From the NCBI GenBank assembly GCA_016287975.1, contig JAEEXV010000034.1, forward strand, positions 1-35,975: a DNA stretch of 35,975 nucleotides. The letters are read 5' to 3'. Shown here piece after piece: positions 22,562-31,175 of the stretch. The position numbers and the translations under genes were made by a program. The notes under the pieces are model-generated. The model saw only the letters and a list, made by a program, of their open reading frames with translations, searched no databases and was not told the origin of the DNA. Source of the DNA: Lentisphaeria bacterium. Lineage in GTDB: Bacteria; Verrucomicrobiota; Lentisphaeria; Oligosphaerales; Oligosphaeraceae. The number at the start of each line of letters is the position of its first letter. Position 1 is the stretch's first letter.

Positions 22562-23734
22562 TCAGCGGCGGCGCAGGAAGTCGGCGAGGAAGGCGAATCT
22601 TTCGCGGAGGATTTCCTGCGCGCGGCGCAGGCGTTCCGCAGTGCGCTCCGTCTGCAGGAGCATCTTCATGACGGCGTCGGGGAAGCGCGCGCGGTCGGCG
22701 GCGGAATCGAAGTCGAAGAGCCATTCGCACAGTTCCAGGTCGTTCCACATCTGGCTCTTGGAGCCGAACTCACGGGTGCGGCAAACGATGGCGGGGATGC
22801 CGTTGCCGACCGCCATGACCTGCGAGTGCATCTCCGTGCCGAAGAGCCCGCGGCTGCGTCGGTAGACCCCCAGCGCCAAATCGGCCTCCCAGAAGGCCTC
22901 TGGAACCACGACGGAGGGCCTTACCTCCGCGGGGAACATGGCAAACAACTCATTTTGGCAGAGTCGGATGGCGGGTTCGGTCTCGGGCGACAGCAGCACC
23001 TTCCAGCCGCATTCCCGCACCACTCGGCAGGAGGCCTCCACCAGCGGCGCCATGTCCTGCGCCACCATGCGGCGGTTCTCCGCGATGAACTCCTGCGGCC
23101 ACGGCTCGCCAGGGCAGAACTCCCAGGTCGGCGTATGGCGGTAGCGCGGCAGACAGCAGACGAACTTGCCGCGCTCCAGCCCGTGCCGCGCCAGGAACTC
23201 CTCCACGCCCGCGTCGTCCGCCGCGTCGAAGGCGAAGGCGCCGTCTGGCACGAACCCTGTGGGCACCTCCACGCCAGCCTGGCCCGCCGCGGCAAGCGCC
23301 TCCGTATCCCGAAAGAAGGCGAACGCGCTTTGCCGCAGCAACGGCAGATCCCTGGCGGCGTATCCGATGCCGGCGGCGCCATAGGGCTTGCCGCAGAAGC
23401 GGACAAAGGCACCCACATCCCTGGGCACCGCGATCCCCGTCCCAGGGCCGACCAGCAACAGGTCGCACCAGCGGGCCGCCGCCTGCACCTCGGACGACTG
23501 CTCCAGGGCGCCGCAGACAACGGGGACGCGCGGGAAGCGCCTCGCCATCATCCGCCGCAGCGGCGCGGAAAGCGGCGCGGAGGCCCAGACGCGGAGTTCA
23601 CACTCTGGAAGCACCCGCTCCAGCAGCGCCAGCGCGCCAGGCCCGTGGGCGGTGGTGCCGATGTTGAAGTTGACCACCTCGCCGTCCTTGACGACCTTGC
23701 GGAAGTCCCGCAGCAGAATCCGCCTCCGTTCCAT
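22562..23734 (-). CDS. Polysaccharide pyruvyl transferase family protein
   Basis: The product has 390 residues. The ATG at 23734 lies 5 nt after the stop of the upstream gene, and the ribosome site GAGGTAG includes that stop, so the genes are translationally coupled. Family landmarks are NFNIGTTAHGPGALAL near the N-terminus, GPGTGI about one quarter into the protein, and GTEMHSQVMAVGNGIPAI about 60 residues from the C-terminus. The last is the conserved (R/E)xHxxxxAxxxGxP motif of the family. Members add pyruvate ketals to sugars of exopolysaccharides or cell wall polymers, but many homologues have other or unknown transferase roles. Its place at the end of a pilin/GH123-like operon suggests surface glycan work. 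Confidence 0.85.
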   Translation of the reverse strand: MERRRILLRDFRKVVKDGEVVNFNIGTTAHGPGALALLERVLPECELRVWASAPLSAPLRRMMARRFPRVPVVCGALEQSSEVQAAARWCDLLLVGPGTGIAVPRDVGAFVRFCGKPYGAAGIGYAARDLPLLRQSAFAFFRDTEALAAAGQAGVEVPTGFVPDGAFAFDAADDAGVEEFLARHGLERGKFVCCLPRYRHTPTWEFCPGEPWPQEFIAENRRMVAQDMAPLVEASCRVVRECGWKVLLSPETEPAIRLCQNELFAMFPAEVRPSVVVPEAFWEADLALGVYRRSRGLFGTEMHSQVMAVGNGIPAIVCRTREFGSKSQMWNDLELCEWLFDFDSAADRARFPDAVMKMLLQTERTAERLRRAQEILRERFAFLADFLRRR

Positions 23735-23739
23735 GGCGT

Positions 23740-26568
23740 CTACCTCGGCTTCGCCTCCAGCAGCGTCCTGCAGTACTGCCGCAATTTCTCGGCGCGGGCG
23801 GGATCGCGAGGATAGTCCACGGCGTTCTGCGCGGCTTCCAGCAGTTTCCGCTGGACGGCCTCGTCGCCGCGGTAGCGGCTGGCCGTCTCCCGCAGCAGCC
23901 AGAGATCCTGCACGCCGCGATGCCAGGCCGCCAGGCGGCGCGACGGCACCGCGTCGCCTTCCACGGGATAGAGCAGCGCGGTGTCCACCCGCTGGGGATA
24001 GGCCCGGCGGTACCAGGGCGACCCGTAGTATTGCCCCGCGGCCCAGTAGCCCAGGCCGCCGAACCCGCGCGCGAAAGCCAGATGGAACTGCAGGATGTAG
24101 TCCTGATAGGGGTGCTTCAGTTTCTCGTTGCCGCCAGAGCAGTAGTAATAGAGCAGTCGGGGCTTGCCTGTCTGCTCGACGAATCGGTGGAACTCCGCCA
24201 TAGCCTCCTGCCGCAGGGTGCGGATATGCGGCATCCAGACATCGGTGTAGCGATCCATGGCCCGAACCCGCTCCATATCGTGGCTGGAGTTGTCGATGAT
24301 GATGCGCGTCGCGGGGTCGCATTCCTTGACCCAGCGGGCGATGGTCTGGGCGCGCCGATCGCTGCATTCATCGACTGGGCAGACCAGCAGCCGATTGTTC
24401 GGCACCCCCAGCGACTTCAGCTCCTTCGCGCATGCCTGGAACCAGGCCTTGAAGGCCTTTTCGTACGCGGGCGAGTCGAAGTCCAGCCCGAAGAGGTCCT
24501 TGCGCAGGACCCGCTTCTCCCAGATGGCCAGGTCGAGATAGCAGTAGTCGAACCCCTTGCCGAGCCGCGAGAGATGTTCTCGGAGAACCGTGAAGTCCAG
24601 GGGCCCGATCAGGTTTCCCTGCGGGTCGGCCTTGGGGCGGGGGAAATGCCTCAGGCCGCTGAGCATCACCGTGTTGAAGCCATATTCCCGCAGCAACTCG
24701 TGATGGCGTTGGATGAAGGCGGGGCGCTGCCGCGCGATCTGCTCGGGCACGTAGTCCCACCCGAAGACCAAGGGCCTGGACGCCTGCCCCAGGGGCGTCT
24801 CCCCCCGCACCTGGAAGCGCACGGGGAGCGCCACCAGGGTCATGGCGCCGCCGTCGATGCCCTCCACCACCAGCGCGCCCTCGCCGCGCGTCGCCTCGCC
24901 GTCGGCGCGCACGCGCAGGAAGATCTGCGCGGTCTCATGCGGCGCGATCCGCCAGACGCCAGCGGGGTTGGGCGCCAGCACGTCCTCCGCCACGCGCCCG
25001 TCGAAGGTCGCGGCGGCCGCGGGCGCGAAGAGCCGTGCGGGGAAGCCAGGAATGCCCTGGATCAGATAGTCGCGCGACTTGGGATTGTGGCTGAAACGGG
25101 CGGCGGGGATGCCGTGGATGCCCGCGCGGACCGTGACGGTCCGCTCGCTGACATTGGTCAGGTTGTAGGCGAAGTCCCGCACCTCGCCTGGAAAGAAATC
25201 CGCCTCCACGCCGCCAGTCTTTGCCTGGCTGTCTGGCGCGACCTCGCCCGTATACGGGAAGGCCTCCTGGATGACCAGCGGCAGCGCCGACTGCGAGAAG
25301 CGCTCGGAGAAGGCCAGCGCCTCGTATTGGCGGCGCAGCATTTCCAGCCTGGCCAGCGCCTCTGGCAGCGCCGAGGCGTCGGCGCGCGCCGCGCCCTCGC
25401 GGACCGCCTTGACCTGCGCCGCGACCTTCCGCATCTTCGCCGAGGAGCGCTCGGTGACGGCGGCGACAAAGGCGCACTCGCGGTCGAGCACGTCGCCAGG
25501 CGTGCCGAAGATGAGGTAGCCGTGCCTCGGGATGTTGTTGTGGCTGCCCATCGTCGCGGTCCAGCCACTGCTGTGCCGCCCGCTCTCCGCGAAGCGGAAG
25601 AAGCCCGCGCGCCAGACGGCGCCGTCGGCGACCCCCTCCCTGGCGATGGCGTCGACGGGGATGGCGGCCTCGATGGTCCAGCCCCTTTCATCGCGGCTGG
25701 CGGCGCTTTTCCAGGGCGGATTGAAGCCGTGGTAGTCGCCGTTCATGCTGTCATAATGCTGCCCCGCCAGATCCGCGATGAACTGGGCGTATTCCGCGCG
25801 CCCCGCTTCCGCGGCCGCCGTGAACAGGCACTCCATCCCGTCGTTGATCCAGACCTTGCCGTCGTGCATCGGGAAGCGCTGGATGGCGCGCGCCTGCACG
25901 CCAGGATCCTCGGCCCGCATGGCCAGATAGATGAACTTGCGGTCCGTGACGATTTTCAACGTCGCAGGATGCGGCGAGGGCCTGCCGTCCGCGCAGTCCA
26001 CCGCGACAGGCAGCGTGGCGGCACCCCCCCAGAGCGGCTCGCCGCAGACGCCGTCGATGACTGGCGCCTCCGCCGTCGTCGGCACCGCCGCGACTGGCAG
26101 GCGGACCGCCGCCACGGCGGGCGCCTCCAGCTCGACGGCGGCGGCTTCCGCCACGGTGAAGACCGCGCGGTCGCCGCCCACCAGCGTCGCGTATTGCTTG
26201 AGCGACGGGCTGCTCACGCGGAACCGCACGCTGCCCTTCTCGCCGACCCGGACGTTTTCCGGCACCGTGAACTTCACGGTGTACTTGAGTCGGTCGCCGA
26301 CCTTGAAGTCGGCCAGTTTCCAGGGGACTGTCTGCGTCGCGGGGATGTTGCCGCCCAGCTTGCTCTCGGAAAAATGCCACGCCCCGCCTGGCCGCAGATA
26401 GGGCTTCCCCTCCATCTCCAGCACCTCCAGCGTGATGTGGGCGGCGACGCTCTGGCCTGGCGATACCGTGGGCGGCGCCTGGACCTCCACGATCTTCAGG
26501 CGGTTCGCCCCCCAGACCATGCACCACACGCCCAGCAGGATCGCGACCACGGCGGCGGATTTCTTCAT
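23740..26568 (-). CDS. Secreted CBM9-containing GH123/DUF4091-like hydrolase
   Basis: The product has 942 residues. The start follows a perfect AGGAGGA and gives a signal peptide (MKKSAAVVAILLGVWCMVWG-A). Domains in order: an immunoglobulin-like region (about 22-140); a CBM9-like carbohydrate-binding domain (about 168-355; IDGVCGEPLWGGA, IYLAMRAEDPG, DGMECLF); a helical linker; a beta domain; and a C-terminal barrel (about 600-920) of the DUF4091/GH123 type. The dyad VCPVDECSDRR (Asp733, Glu734) fits the substrate-assisted Asp-Glu pair of GH123 beta-N-acetylgalactosaminidases, and WAAGQYYGSPWY is a likely substrate wall. It would act on N-acetylhexosamine-containing glycans outside the cell, consistent with nagA in the same window. 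It lies 15 bp downstream of the prepilin-like gene. Confidence 0.8.
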   Translation of the reverse strand: MKKSAAVVAILLGVWCMVWGANRLKIVEVQAPPTVSPGQSVAAHITLEVLEMEGKPYLRPGGAWHFSESKLGGNIPATQTVPWKLADFKVGDRLKYTVKFTVPENVRVGEKGSVRFRVSSPSLKQYATLVGGDRAVFTVAEAAAVELEAPAVAAVRLPVAAVPTTAEAPVIDGVCGEPLWGGAATLPVAVDCADGRPSPHPATLKIVTDRKFIYLAMRAEDPGVQARAIQRFPMHDGKVWINDGMECLFTAAAEAGRAEYAQFIADLAGQHYDSMNGDYHGFNPPWKSAASRDERGWTIEAAIPVDAIAREGVADGAVWRAGFFRFAESGRHSSGWTATMGSHNNIPRHGYLIFGTPGDVLDRECAFVAAVTERSSAKMRKVAAQVKAVREGAARADASALPEALARLEMLRRQYEALAFSERFSQSALPLVIQEAFPYTGEVAPDSQAKTGGVEADFFPGEVRDFAYNLTNVSERTVTVRAGIHGIPAARFSHNPKSRDYLIQGIPGFPARLFAPAAAATFDGRVAEDVLAPNPAGVWRIAPHETAQIFLRVRADGEATRGEGALVVEGIDGGAMTLVALPVRFQVRGETPLGQASRPLVFGWDYVPEQIARQRPAFIQRHHELLREYGFNTVMLSGLRHFPRPKADPQGNLIGPLDFTVLREHLSRLGKGFDYCYLDLAIWEKRVLRKDLFGLDFDSPAYEKAFKAWFQACAKELKSLGVPNNRLLVCPVDECSDRRAQTIARWVKECDPATRIIIDNSSHDMERVRAMDRYTDVWMPHIRTLRQEAMAEFHRFVEQTGKPRLLYYYCSGGNEKLKHPYQDYILQFHLAFARGFGGLGYWAAGQYYGSPWYRRAYPQRVDTALLYPVEGDAVPSRRLAAWHRGVQDLWLLRETASRYRGDEAVQRKLLEAAQNAVDYPRDPARAEKLRQYCRTLLEAKPR

Positions 26569-26583
26569 CGGCCCATTCCTCCT

Positions 26584-27402
26584 TTAGCGTCCCTCGAACG
26601 GCGTGAGATACTCCTCTGGCAGGTGCCAGCCGTTGGCCGTCGCGTCCCCCGCGCTCGGCACTGGCTTGACGCTGAAGACGTTGCCCGCCAGCGCCAGGAC
26701 GTTCGACGAACCCGCGTGGCGGGTGCCGTCGCTCAGGCGCGCCTGGGTCAGTTCCAGTTGGATGAAGCAGTTGGCGCCGTTGACCTTCCCCTGCGTGTTG
26801 TCGTTGCAGTTGTCGGTCATGAGCCACGCGCTCGTGAGCGTCCGCGCACGACCGTTGTTCCACTTGTTCCACCCCGAGTACTTCTGCTTGGTGACGCCGT
26901 TGAGCTGCGTCTGCGCCTTGGGGATCGTGTAGAGCAGCGGGAAGTCCACCGTGCGCGTCGCGGGACGGCTGTAGGCCGCGTTGATCGAATAGGCCATCAC
27001 CGTCTGGTACAACGAATTCCAGCCTGGCAGCGCCGCGGGGCACGCGAAGAGCTTCGTGCCCGAGTTCTTGAGCGGCGTCAGCGTGCCGACCTGGCCCGAG
27101 GGATAGTTGAAGTTCAGATACGGCGCCAGCAGATACGCGAAGAAAGGCGAGCCGTTCGTCGCGTTCGTCCCCGTGTAGGCGGCGTTCACTGGCAGGATGT
27201 GGTCCGTGTAGTCGTTCGAGTACATTACGGCTCCCAGGCCGATCTGCTTCAACTTGTTCACGCACGCGATCGATTTCGCCTTCGCCCGCGCCTTCCCCAG
27301 TGCAGGCAGCAGCATCGACGCAAGTATCGCGATGATCGCGATCACCACCAGCAGTTCAATCAGGGTGAAGACTCTCCTGCATTTCCTTCCTTTCGTTTCC
27401 AT
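26584..27402 (-). CDS. Prepilin-like secreted protein, degenerate H-X9-DG domain
   Basis: The product has 272 residues. The ATG at 27402 is chosen over an in-frame TTG two codons upstream because GGAGGAG stands 10 nt before it. The N-terminus [15 protein letters not shown] is a class III prepilin-type signal with Glu at +5 (Glu16) and Val rather than Gly before Phe+1, as in the other pilin-like protein (Leu). The shared segment [22 protein letters not shown] shows common ancestry with residues near 38-50 of the 14162 protein. The C-terminal signature reads [14 protein letters not shown] (His229), so Asp of the DG pair has become Ala. It is the first gene of the operon with the GH123-like enzyme and the pyruvyl transferase. 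Confidence 0.9.
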   Translation of the reverse strand: METKGRKCRRVFTLIELLVVIAIIAILASMLLPALGKARAKAKSIACVNKLKQIGLGAVMYSNDYTDHILPVNAAYTGTNATNGSPFFAYLLAPYLNFNYPSGQVGTLTPLKNSGTKLFACPAALPGWNSLYQTVMAYSINAAYSRPATRTVDFPLLYTIPKAQTQLNGVTKQKYSGWNKWNNGRARTLTSAWLMTDNCNDNTQGKVNGANCFIQLELTQARLSDGTRHAGSSNVLALAGNVFSVKPVPSAGDATANGWHLPEEYLTPFEGR

Positions 27403-27684
27403 GAACAACTATCTCCTCCGATTGACGCCGCTCGGGAAAACGGCGGACCTGACGTAACTTACACCATGAAATCCGAACCGAGACTTGCCGAGACGCCAAA
27501 ACCATGGCGCCCCAAACTCTGTTTTTGGATATTATACAAAAAAGAAAGCGCGTTTTCCATGCAGATTCTAACTAAAAAATGGACAAAATGATTCCATCTT
27601 GCGGCCGCGCGTTGCCTTCCCGTCTTCCCTGCCTGGCGGGGACGGCAGGCGCGCGATGCGCCCCGACAACGCAAGGCAGATTTC
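27403..27684 (-). promoter_or_regulatory. Promoter region of the pilin/GH123/pyruvyl transferase operon
   Basis: On the minus strand, TGGAAA (27559-27554) and a perfect TATAAT (27536-27531) are 17 bp apart. They give a leader of about 120 nt before the ATG at 27402. Just upstream of the -35 box (27561-27595) the sequence is AT-rich and contains CATTTTGTCC and TCTGC fragments that faintly resemble the half-sites at 10396 and 14052, though not at a convincing 21-bp spacing. The GC-rich remainder (27600-27684) holds no gene that I can support. Confidence 0.65.
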
Positions 27685-28725
27685 ATGGAGTCGGGTATAG
27701 TAACGCCCATGCTTCCCTTCCCCCCCATCGAGCGCATCGTCGAGGCGGTGATTCCACGCGAAAGCGCGGGTCTCGCGCTGCTGGACTATCTGTGCGGGCG
27801 TTTCGACTATCTCGACCGCCCGCAGTGGCAGGAGCAGCTCGACCTGGGCAACCTCGAACTCGACGGCGTCCGCGCGGGCGGCGCCGAGATTCTCCGTGGC
27901 GGCGAGAAACTCTTCTTCCAGGCGCTCGGCCTCGTCGAGCAGGAGGTCTCCTGGGAGATCTCCGTCCTCGCCGAGACCGACGACTTCATCGTCGTCGACA
28001 AGCCAGGCAACCTCCCGTGCCATCCCGCGGGGCGCTTCTTCAACCACACCCTCTGGGCGTGGCTGAAGCAGGTCCGCCACCTCGACGACATCCATTTCGT
28101 CAGCCGCATCGACCGCGAGACCTCGGGCATCGTCCTCGTCGCCAAGAACGCCCGCTTCGCCGCGCGCGCCGCCAAGCAGCTGCACGCCCTGGGCCTCGAC
28201 ACCCGCAAGGAATACGAAGCCCTCGTGCACGGCCGCGTCCCCTGGCGCGCCTTCACCGCCGCAGGCTGGCTCGCCCCCGACCGCAACGCCGCCGTCCGCA
28301 AGAAACGCCGCTTCCTGCACCTTGAGGACGACGGCGTCAGCGATTCCATCGAACTTCCCGAGGACGACGAGGCCGTCACCTGCCAGACCGACTTCGCCCT
28401 CCAGGGCTTCTGCCGCCCGCCGCGCGGAGGCGAGCCGCCGACCCGCTTCGTCCCTGACCCGCAGGGCGGCTTCTCCCACCTGCGCGCCGTCCTCCATACT
28501 GGGCGCACGCACCAGATCCGCGCGACCCTCTGCTCCCTCGGATACCCCATCGTCGGCGACAAACTCTACGGCCTCGACGAGCGCATCTTCCTCCACCTCG
28601 CCGCCAACGCCCTCACCGACGACGACCGCCGACGCCTCATCCTCCCCCACCAGGCCCTCCACGCCGCCCGCCTCACCCTCCCGCGACTCTATCTCGACCT
28701 ATCCTGCCCCCCGCCGTTCCTGTGA
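27685..28725 (+). CDS. RluA-family RNA pseudouridine synthase
   Basis: The product has 346 residues from the ATG at 27685. An ATG at 27709 is the alternative and would leave 338 residues. The RluA fold is clear: an N-terminal S4-like region (residues about 25-80), the strand LAETDDFIVVDKPGNLPCHP, the catalytic motif SRIDRETSGIVLVAK (Asp143) and HTGRTHQIRATLCSLGYPIVGD. It isomerises a uridine in ribosomal or transfer RNA; the target cannot be assigned. An acidic insertion (EDDGVSDSIELPEDDE) sits in the middle. A TATAGT box at 27696-27701 lies 7 bp before the inner ATG, so a leaderless transcript starting at 27709 is possible and would make the inner start the true one. Confidence 0.9.
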   Translation: MESGIVTPMLPFPPIERIVEAVIPRESAGLALLDYLCGRFDYLDRPQWQEQLDLGNLELDGVRAGGAEILRGGEKLFFQALGLVEQEVSWEISVLAETDDFIVVDKPGNLPCHPAGRFFNHTLWAWLKQVRHLDDIHFVSRIDRETSGIVLVAKNARFAARAAKQLHALGLDTRKEYEALVHGRVPWRAFTAAGWLAPDRNAAVRKKRRFLHLEDDGVSDSIELPEDDEAVTCQTDFALQGFCRPPRGGEPPTRFVPDPQGGFSHLRAVLHTGRTHQIRATLCSLGYPIVGDKLYGLDERIFLHLAANALTDDDRRRLILPHQALHAARLTLPRLYLDLSCPPPFL

Positions 28726-28748
28726 GGCGGCGCTGCCAGTGAATATGT

Positions 28749-29927
28749 CTACAGGTTTTTTCCCAGCGTGGCGATGAAGTCCGCCGTCGAGAGGGCATTC
28801 ACCCCGACGCCGGCCGTTGGCGTGGTCCGTTCCGATTTGTCGGGCGTGTGAATGAGATGGGAGATAACCTCATAGCCTTCTCGTGCCAGGCAGTCTGCAA
28901 GGCGGCGCATCGGCGCGGTCATCGACGGGGTTACGGTGGCGGCCAACTTGCATTCCGCCAGCAGAATGCGCCCCGCTTGGGGAACCAGGACCAGGTCCAC
29001 CTCCAACCCTTGCTCGTCACGGAAATAGTAGACCTCCGCCTCCTTCCCCGCCGCGAGTTGCGCCTTGCAGACTTCTGAGATGACGAACCCCTCGAACACC
29101 GCCCCCGCAAATGGCGAGGAACGCAAGTCGGCGGCGGTCTTGATCCCCAGCAGATGACAGAGAAGCCCCGAATCGGCAAAATAGATCTTCGGGGTCTTGA
29201 CCAGGCGCTTCCCCGCATTCCGGTAAAACGGCGGCACGCGGTGAATGATGCCGGACAGTTCCAGGACATTGAGCCACTGCGTCAGAGTCGGCACGGAAAT
29301 GCCCAAAGGAGCCGCCAGATCGGTCTTGTTCAGCATTTGCCCGTGGCGAGTGGCCAGCAGGCGCAGAAAACGACGAAAGGTCATCAGATCACGAACCGCC
29401 AGAATGGAACGAACATCGCGCTCCAGGTAGGTCTGCAGATAGGAGGAATACCAGATGGAGGCGTGTCTTCCCGCCGCCAGCGCCTCCGGGTAGCCCCCGG
29501 AAAAGGGAGTGACCTTGGAGGATTCGCCGATGCCAAAGGGCGATAGCCGCAGGATTGCCGCCCGCCCCGCCATGGATTCGCTGACATTCTGCATCAGCAA
29601 CGCCTCCTGGGACCCCGTCAAAATCCAGCGCCCCTTGGCCTCCGGGTCGGCGTCTATGCGCGAACGGATGTAATTGAACAACTCCGGCACCTCCTGGACT
29701 TCATCAATGATCGCAGGAAGCCTCAGCGCATCCAGAAACCCCCTTGGATCCGACTTGACGGAAAGCACCGTGTCGGGATTCTCCAATTGGACGTATGTCG
29801 CGTCAGGCAAGACATTCCTGAGCATGAACGTCTTGCCAGCGCGACGGGGCCCCGTCAGCACCACCGCGGGAAACAGCGCCAGGCATTGATGCAAGTGCGG
29901 TTCGATGTTGCGTGGAATGTACTGCAT
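28749..29927 (-). CDS. AAA ATPase with DUF4143 domain
   Basis: The product has 392 residues, starting MQYIPR as is usual in the family. Walker A is GPRRAGKT (26-33), and Walker B is in LPAIIDEVQ. GRWILTGSQ is the sensor-like strand. A winged-helix part (LLATRHGQMLNKTDLAAPLG) follows, and the C-terminal DUF4143 domain ends with a nuclease-like strand set (EVDLVLVPQAGRILLAECKLAA) that resembles a PD-(D/E)XK core (Asp, Glu, Lys). The function of these widespread, often mobile ATPases is not established. The gene has a lower GC content than its neighbours and about the composition-expected number of CCGG sites, unlike the rest of the window, which suggests recent transfer. It converges on the pseudouridine synthase gene. 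Confidence 0.9.
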   Translation of the reverse strand: MQYIPRNIEPHLHQCLALFPAVVLTGPRRAGKTFMLRNVLPDATYVQLENPDTVLSVKSDPRGFLDALRLPAIIDEVQEVPELFNYIRSRIDADPEAKGRWILTGSQEALLMQNVSESMAGRAAILRLSPFGIGESSKVTPFSGGYPEALAAGRHASIWYSSYLQTYLERDVRSILAVRDLMTFRRFLRLLATRHGQMLNKTDLAAPLGISVPTLTQWLNVLELSGIIHRVPPFYRNAGKRLVKTPKIYFADSGLLCHLLGIKTAADLRSSPFAGAVFEGFVISEVCKAQLAAGKEAEVYYFRDEQGLEVDLVLVPQAGRILLAECKLAATVTPSMTAPMRRLADCLAREGYEVISHLIHTPDKSERTTPTAGVGVNALSTADFIATLGKNL

Positions 29928-29932
29928 GCCTG

Positions 29933-29943
29933 ATAATATACCA
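29933..29943 (-). promoter_or_regulatory. Extended -10 promoter giving a near-leaderless ATPase mRNA
   Basis: On the minus strand, TGGTATATTAT reads as an extended -10 element (TGG-TATATT). It ends 5 to 7 nt before the ATG at 29927, so transcription would start at or within a base or two of the start codon. There is no ribosome binding site, which agrees with a leaderless message. Confidence 0.45.
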
Positions 29944-29969
29944 TTCAAACGCCGCATCGCGCTGAAAAC

Positions 29970-30008
29970 TTTTGAGAAATCTAAAGTTGAACTTTAGGAT
30001 TCTCAAAA
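29970..30008. repeat. AT-rich 39-bp inverted repeat upstream of the ATPase gene
   Basis: Arms of 19 nt pair at 17 positions. The centre CTAAAGTT-G-AACTTTAG is perfect, and the ends are TTTTGAGAA and TTCTCAAAA. It is strikingly AT-rich in this GC-rich sequence. It lies between the stop of nagA and the promoter of the ATPase gene, both on the minus strand. It could end the nagA transcript, act as an operator for the ATPase gene, or mark the edge of an acquired segment. Confidence 0.75.
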
Positions 30009-30050
30009 CAAAAGCCCCTCCACTCAAGTGCGTCCCGCCGCCGGCTGCGC

Positions 30051-31175
30051 TCACCCCTTCCTTTCCCCCTCCACGTAGCACGCCTGGACCGTGAGGCGGT
30101 CGGGTGCGAGGACGGCGATGTCGGCGGCGAGGCCAGGGACGAGGCGCCCCGTCAGGTGCCCGATCTGCAGGGAGCGCGCGGGATTCGCGGAGAGCGCGAG
30201 CGAGGCCTCGGCGGGCGTGAAGCCGAAGCGCGTGGTCATATTGAAGAAGGCGCGGTTCTGGGTCAGCGAGGAGCCCACGATGGCGCCATCGGACTCACGG
30301 CGCCCCAGTTCGCCATCGCGCACGACGTACCAGTTGCCGACGTCGAGAAAGCGCCCATAGGGCAGCCCCGCGCCCTGCAGGGCATCGGTGATGGCGATGA
30401 TGTGGTCGGCGCCCGCCGCGCGGCGGGCGAGGACGACGAGTTCAGGGGGCACATGCATGCCGTCCATGATGATTTCCTTGAAGACGCGGTCGTCGATCAG
30501 CGCCAGGTCGGTGATGGCGGGCTGGCGCACGCCCTCGGGGGCGGTCGGGCAGGCGTAGGCGTCGAAGAGGTGGCAGAACTGCGTGACGCCCGCCTCGACG
30601 GCCTCCTCGTAGCGCTCGGGCGGCAGCGCCGAATGCCCGCAGGAGACGCGCACGCCATGCCGCACCAGATGGCGGACGACCTCCAGCGCCCCTGGGAGTT
30701 CGGGGGCGACGGTGACGAGTCTGAGGGTGCCCTGGGCGGCGTCGAGGAAGGCGTCGGCCTCCTCGATGGTGGGGAGGCGGAGCATCGCGGGGTTCATGCC
30801 GCCCTTGTATTCGTGGCAGAGCCACGGCCCTTCAAGGTGGCTGCCCGCGAACTTCGCGCCGGCACTCTGGCGGGTGAGGTCGCGCACAGTCTTCAGGTAG
30901 GCGCACATGACCTCGCGCTCCAGCGAGGCCATCGCAGGACACAGCGTCGTCGTCCCCTTGGTGACCGCGTATTCCGCCATGCCCGCGACGTTGCCCTCGG
31001 TCGCGTAGGGTCCCAGTCCGTGCAAATGCAGGTCGATGAAGCCCGCGAGGATCCAGTCGGCCTCGGGATTGCACGGTCCGTCCACCTCAGCCGCGGTGAT
31101 GGTGGCGCCGTCCCATGCGAGCCGCCCGTAGCCGGTGGCGTCCGGGGTGACCAGATTGCCGATGAGGTCGTTCAT
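30051..31175 (-). CDS. nagA: N-acetylglucosamine-6-phosphate deacetylase
   Basis: The protein has 374 residues of the amidohydrolase fold and removes acetate from GlcNAc-6-phosphate, feeding amino sugars into glycolysis in the cytoplasm. Visible motifs are GFIDLHLHGLG (His50, His52), SHLEGPW (metal-binding Glu115), CGHS (His181), HLFDAY (His202) and ITDAL (catalytic Asp264). The ATG overlaps the stop of cimA (ATGA), so the two are translationally coupled although they belong to unrelated pathways. No nagB or hexosamine kinase is in the window. With the GH123-like secreted hydrolase it supports the use of N-acetylhexosamine glycans. Confidence 0.93.
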   Translation of the reverse strand: MNDLIGNLVTPDATGYGRLAWDGATITAAEVDGPCNPEADWILAGFIDLHLHGLGPYATEGNVAGMAEYAVTKGTTTLCPAMASLEREVMCAYLKTVRDLTRQSAGAKFAGSHLEGPWLCHEYKGGMNPAMLRLPTIEEADAFLDAAQGTLRLVTVAPELPGALEVVRHLVRHGVRVSCGHSALPPERYEEAVEAGVTQFCHLFDAYACPTAPEGVRQPAITDLALIDDRVFKEIIMDGMHVPPELVVLARRAAGADHIIAITDALQGAGLPYGRFLDVGNWYVVRDGELGRRESDGAIVGSSLTQNRAFFNMTTRFGFTPAEASLALSANPARSLQIGHLTGRLVPGLAADIAVLAPDRLTVQACYVEGERKG

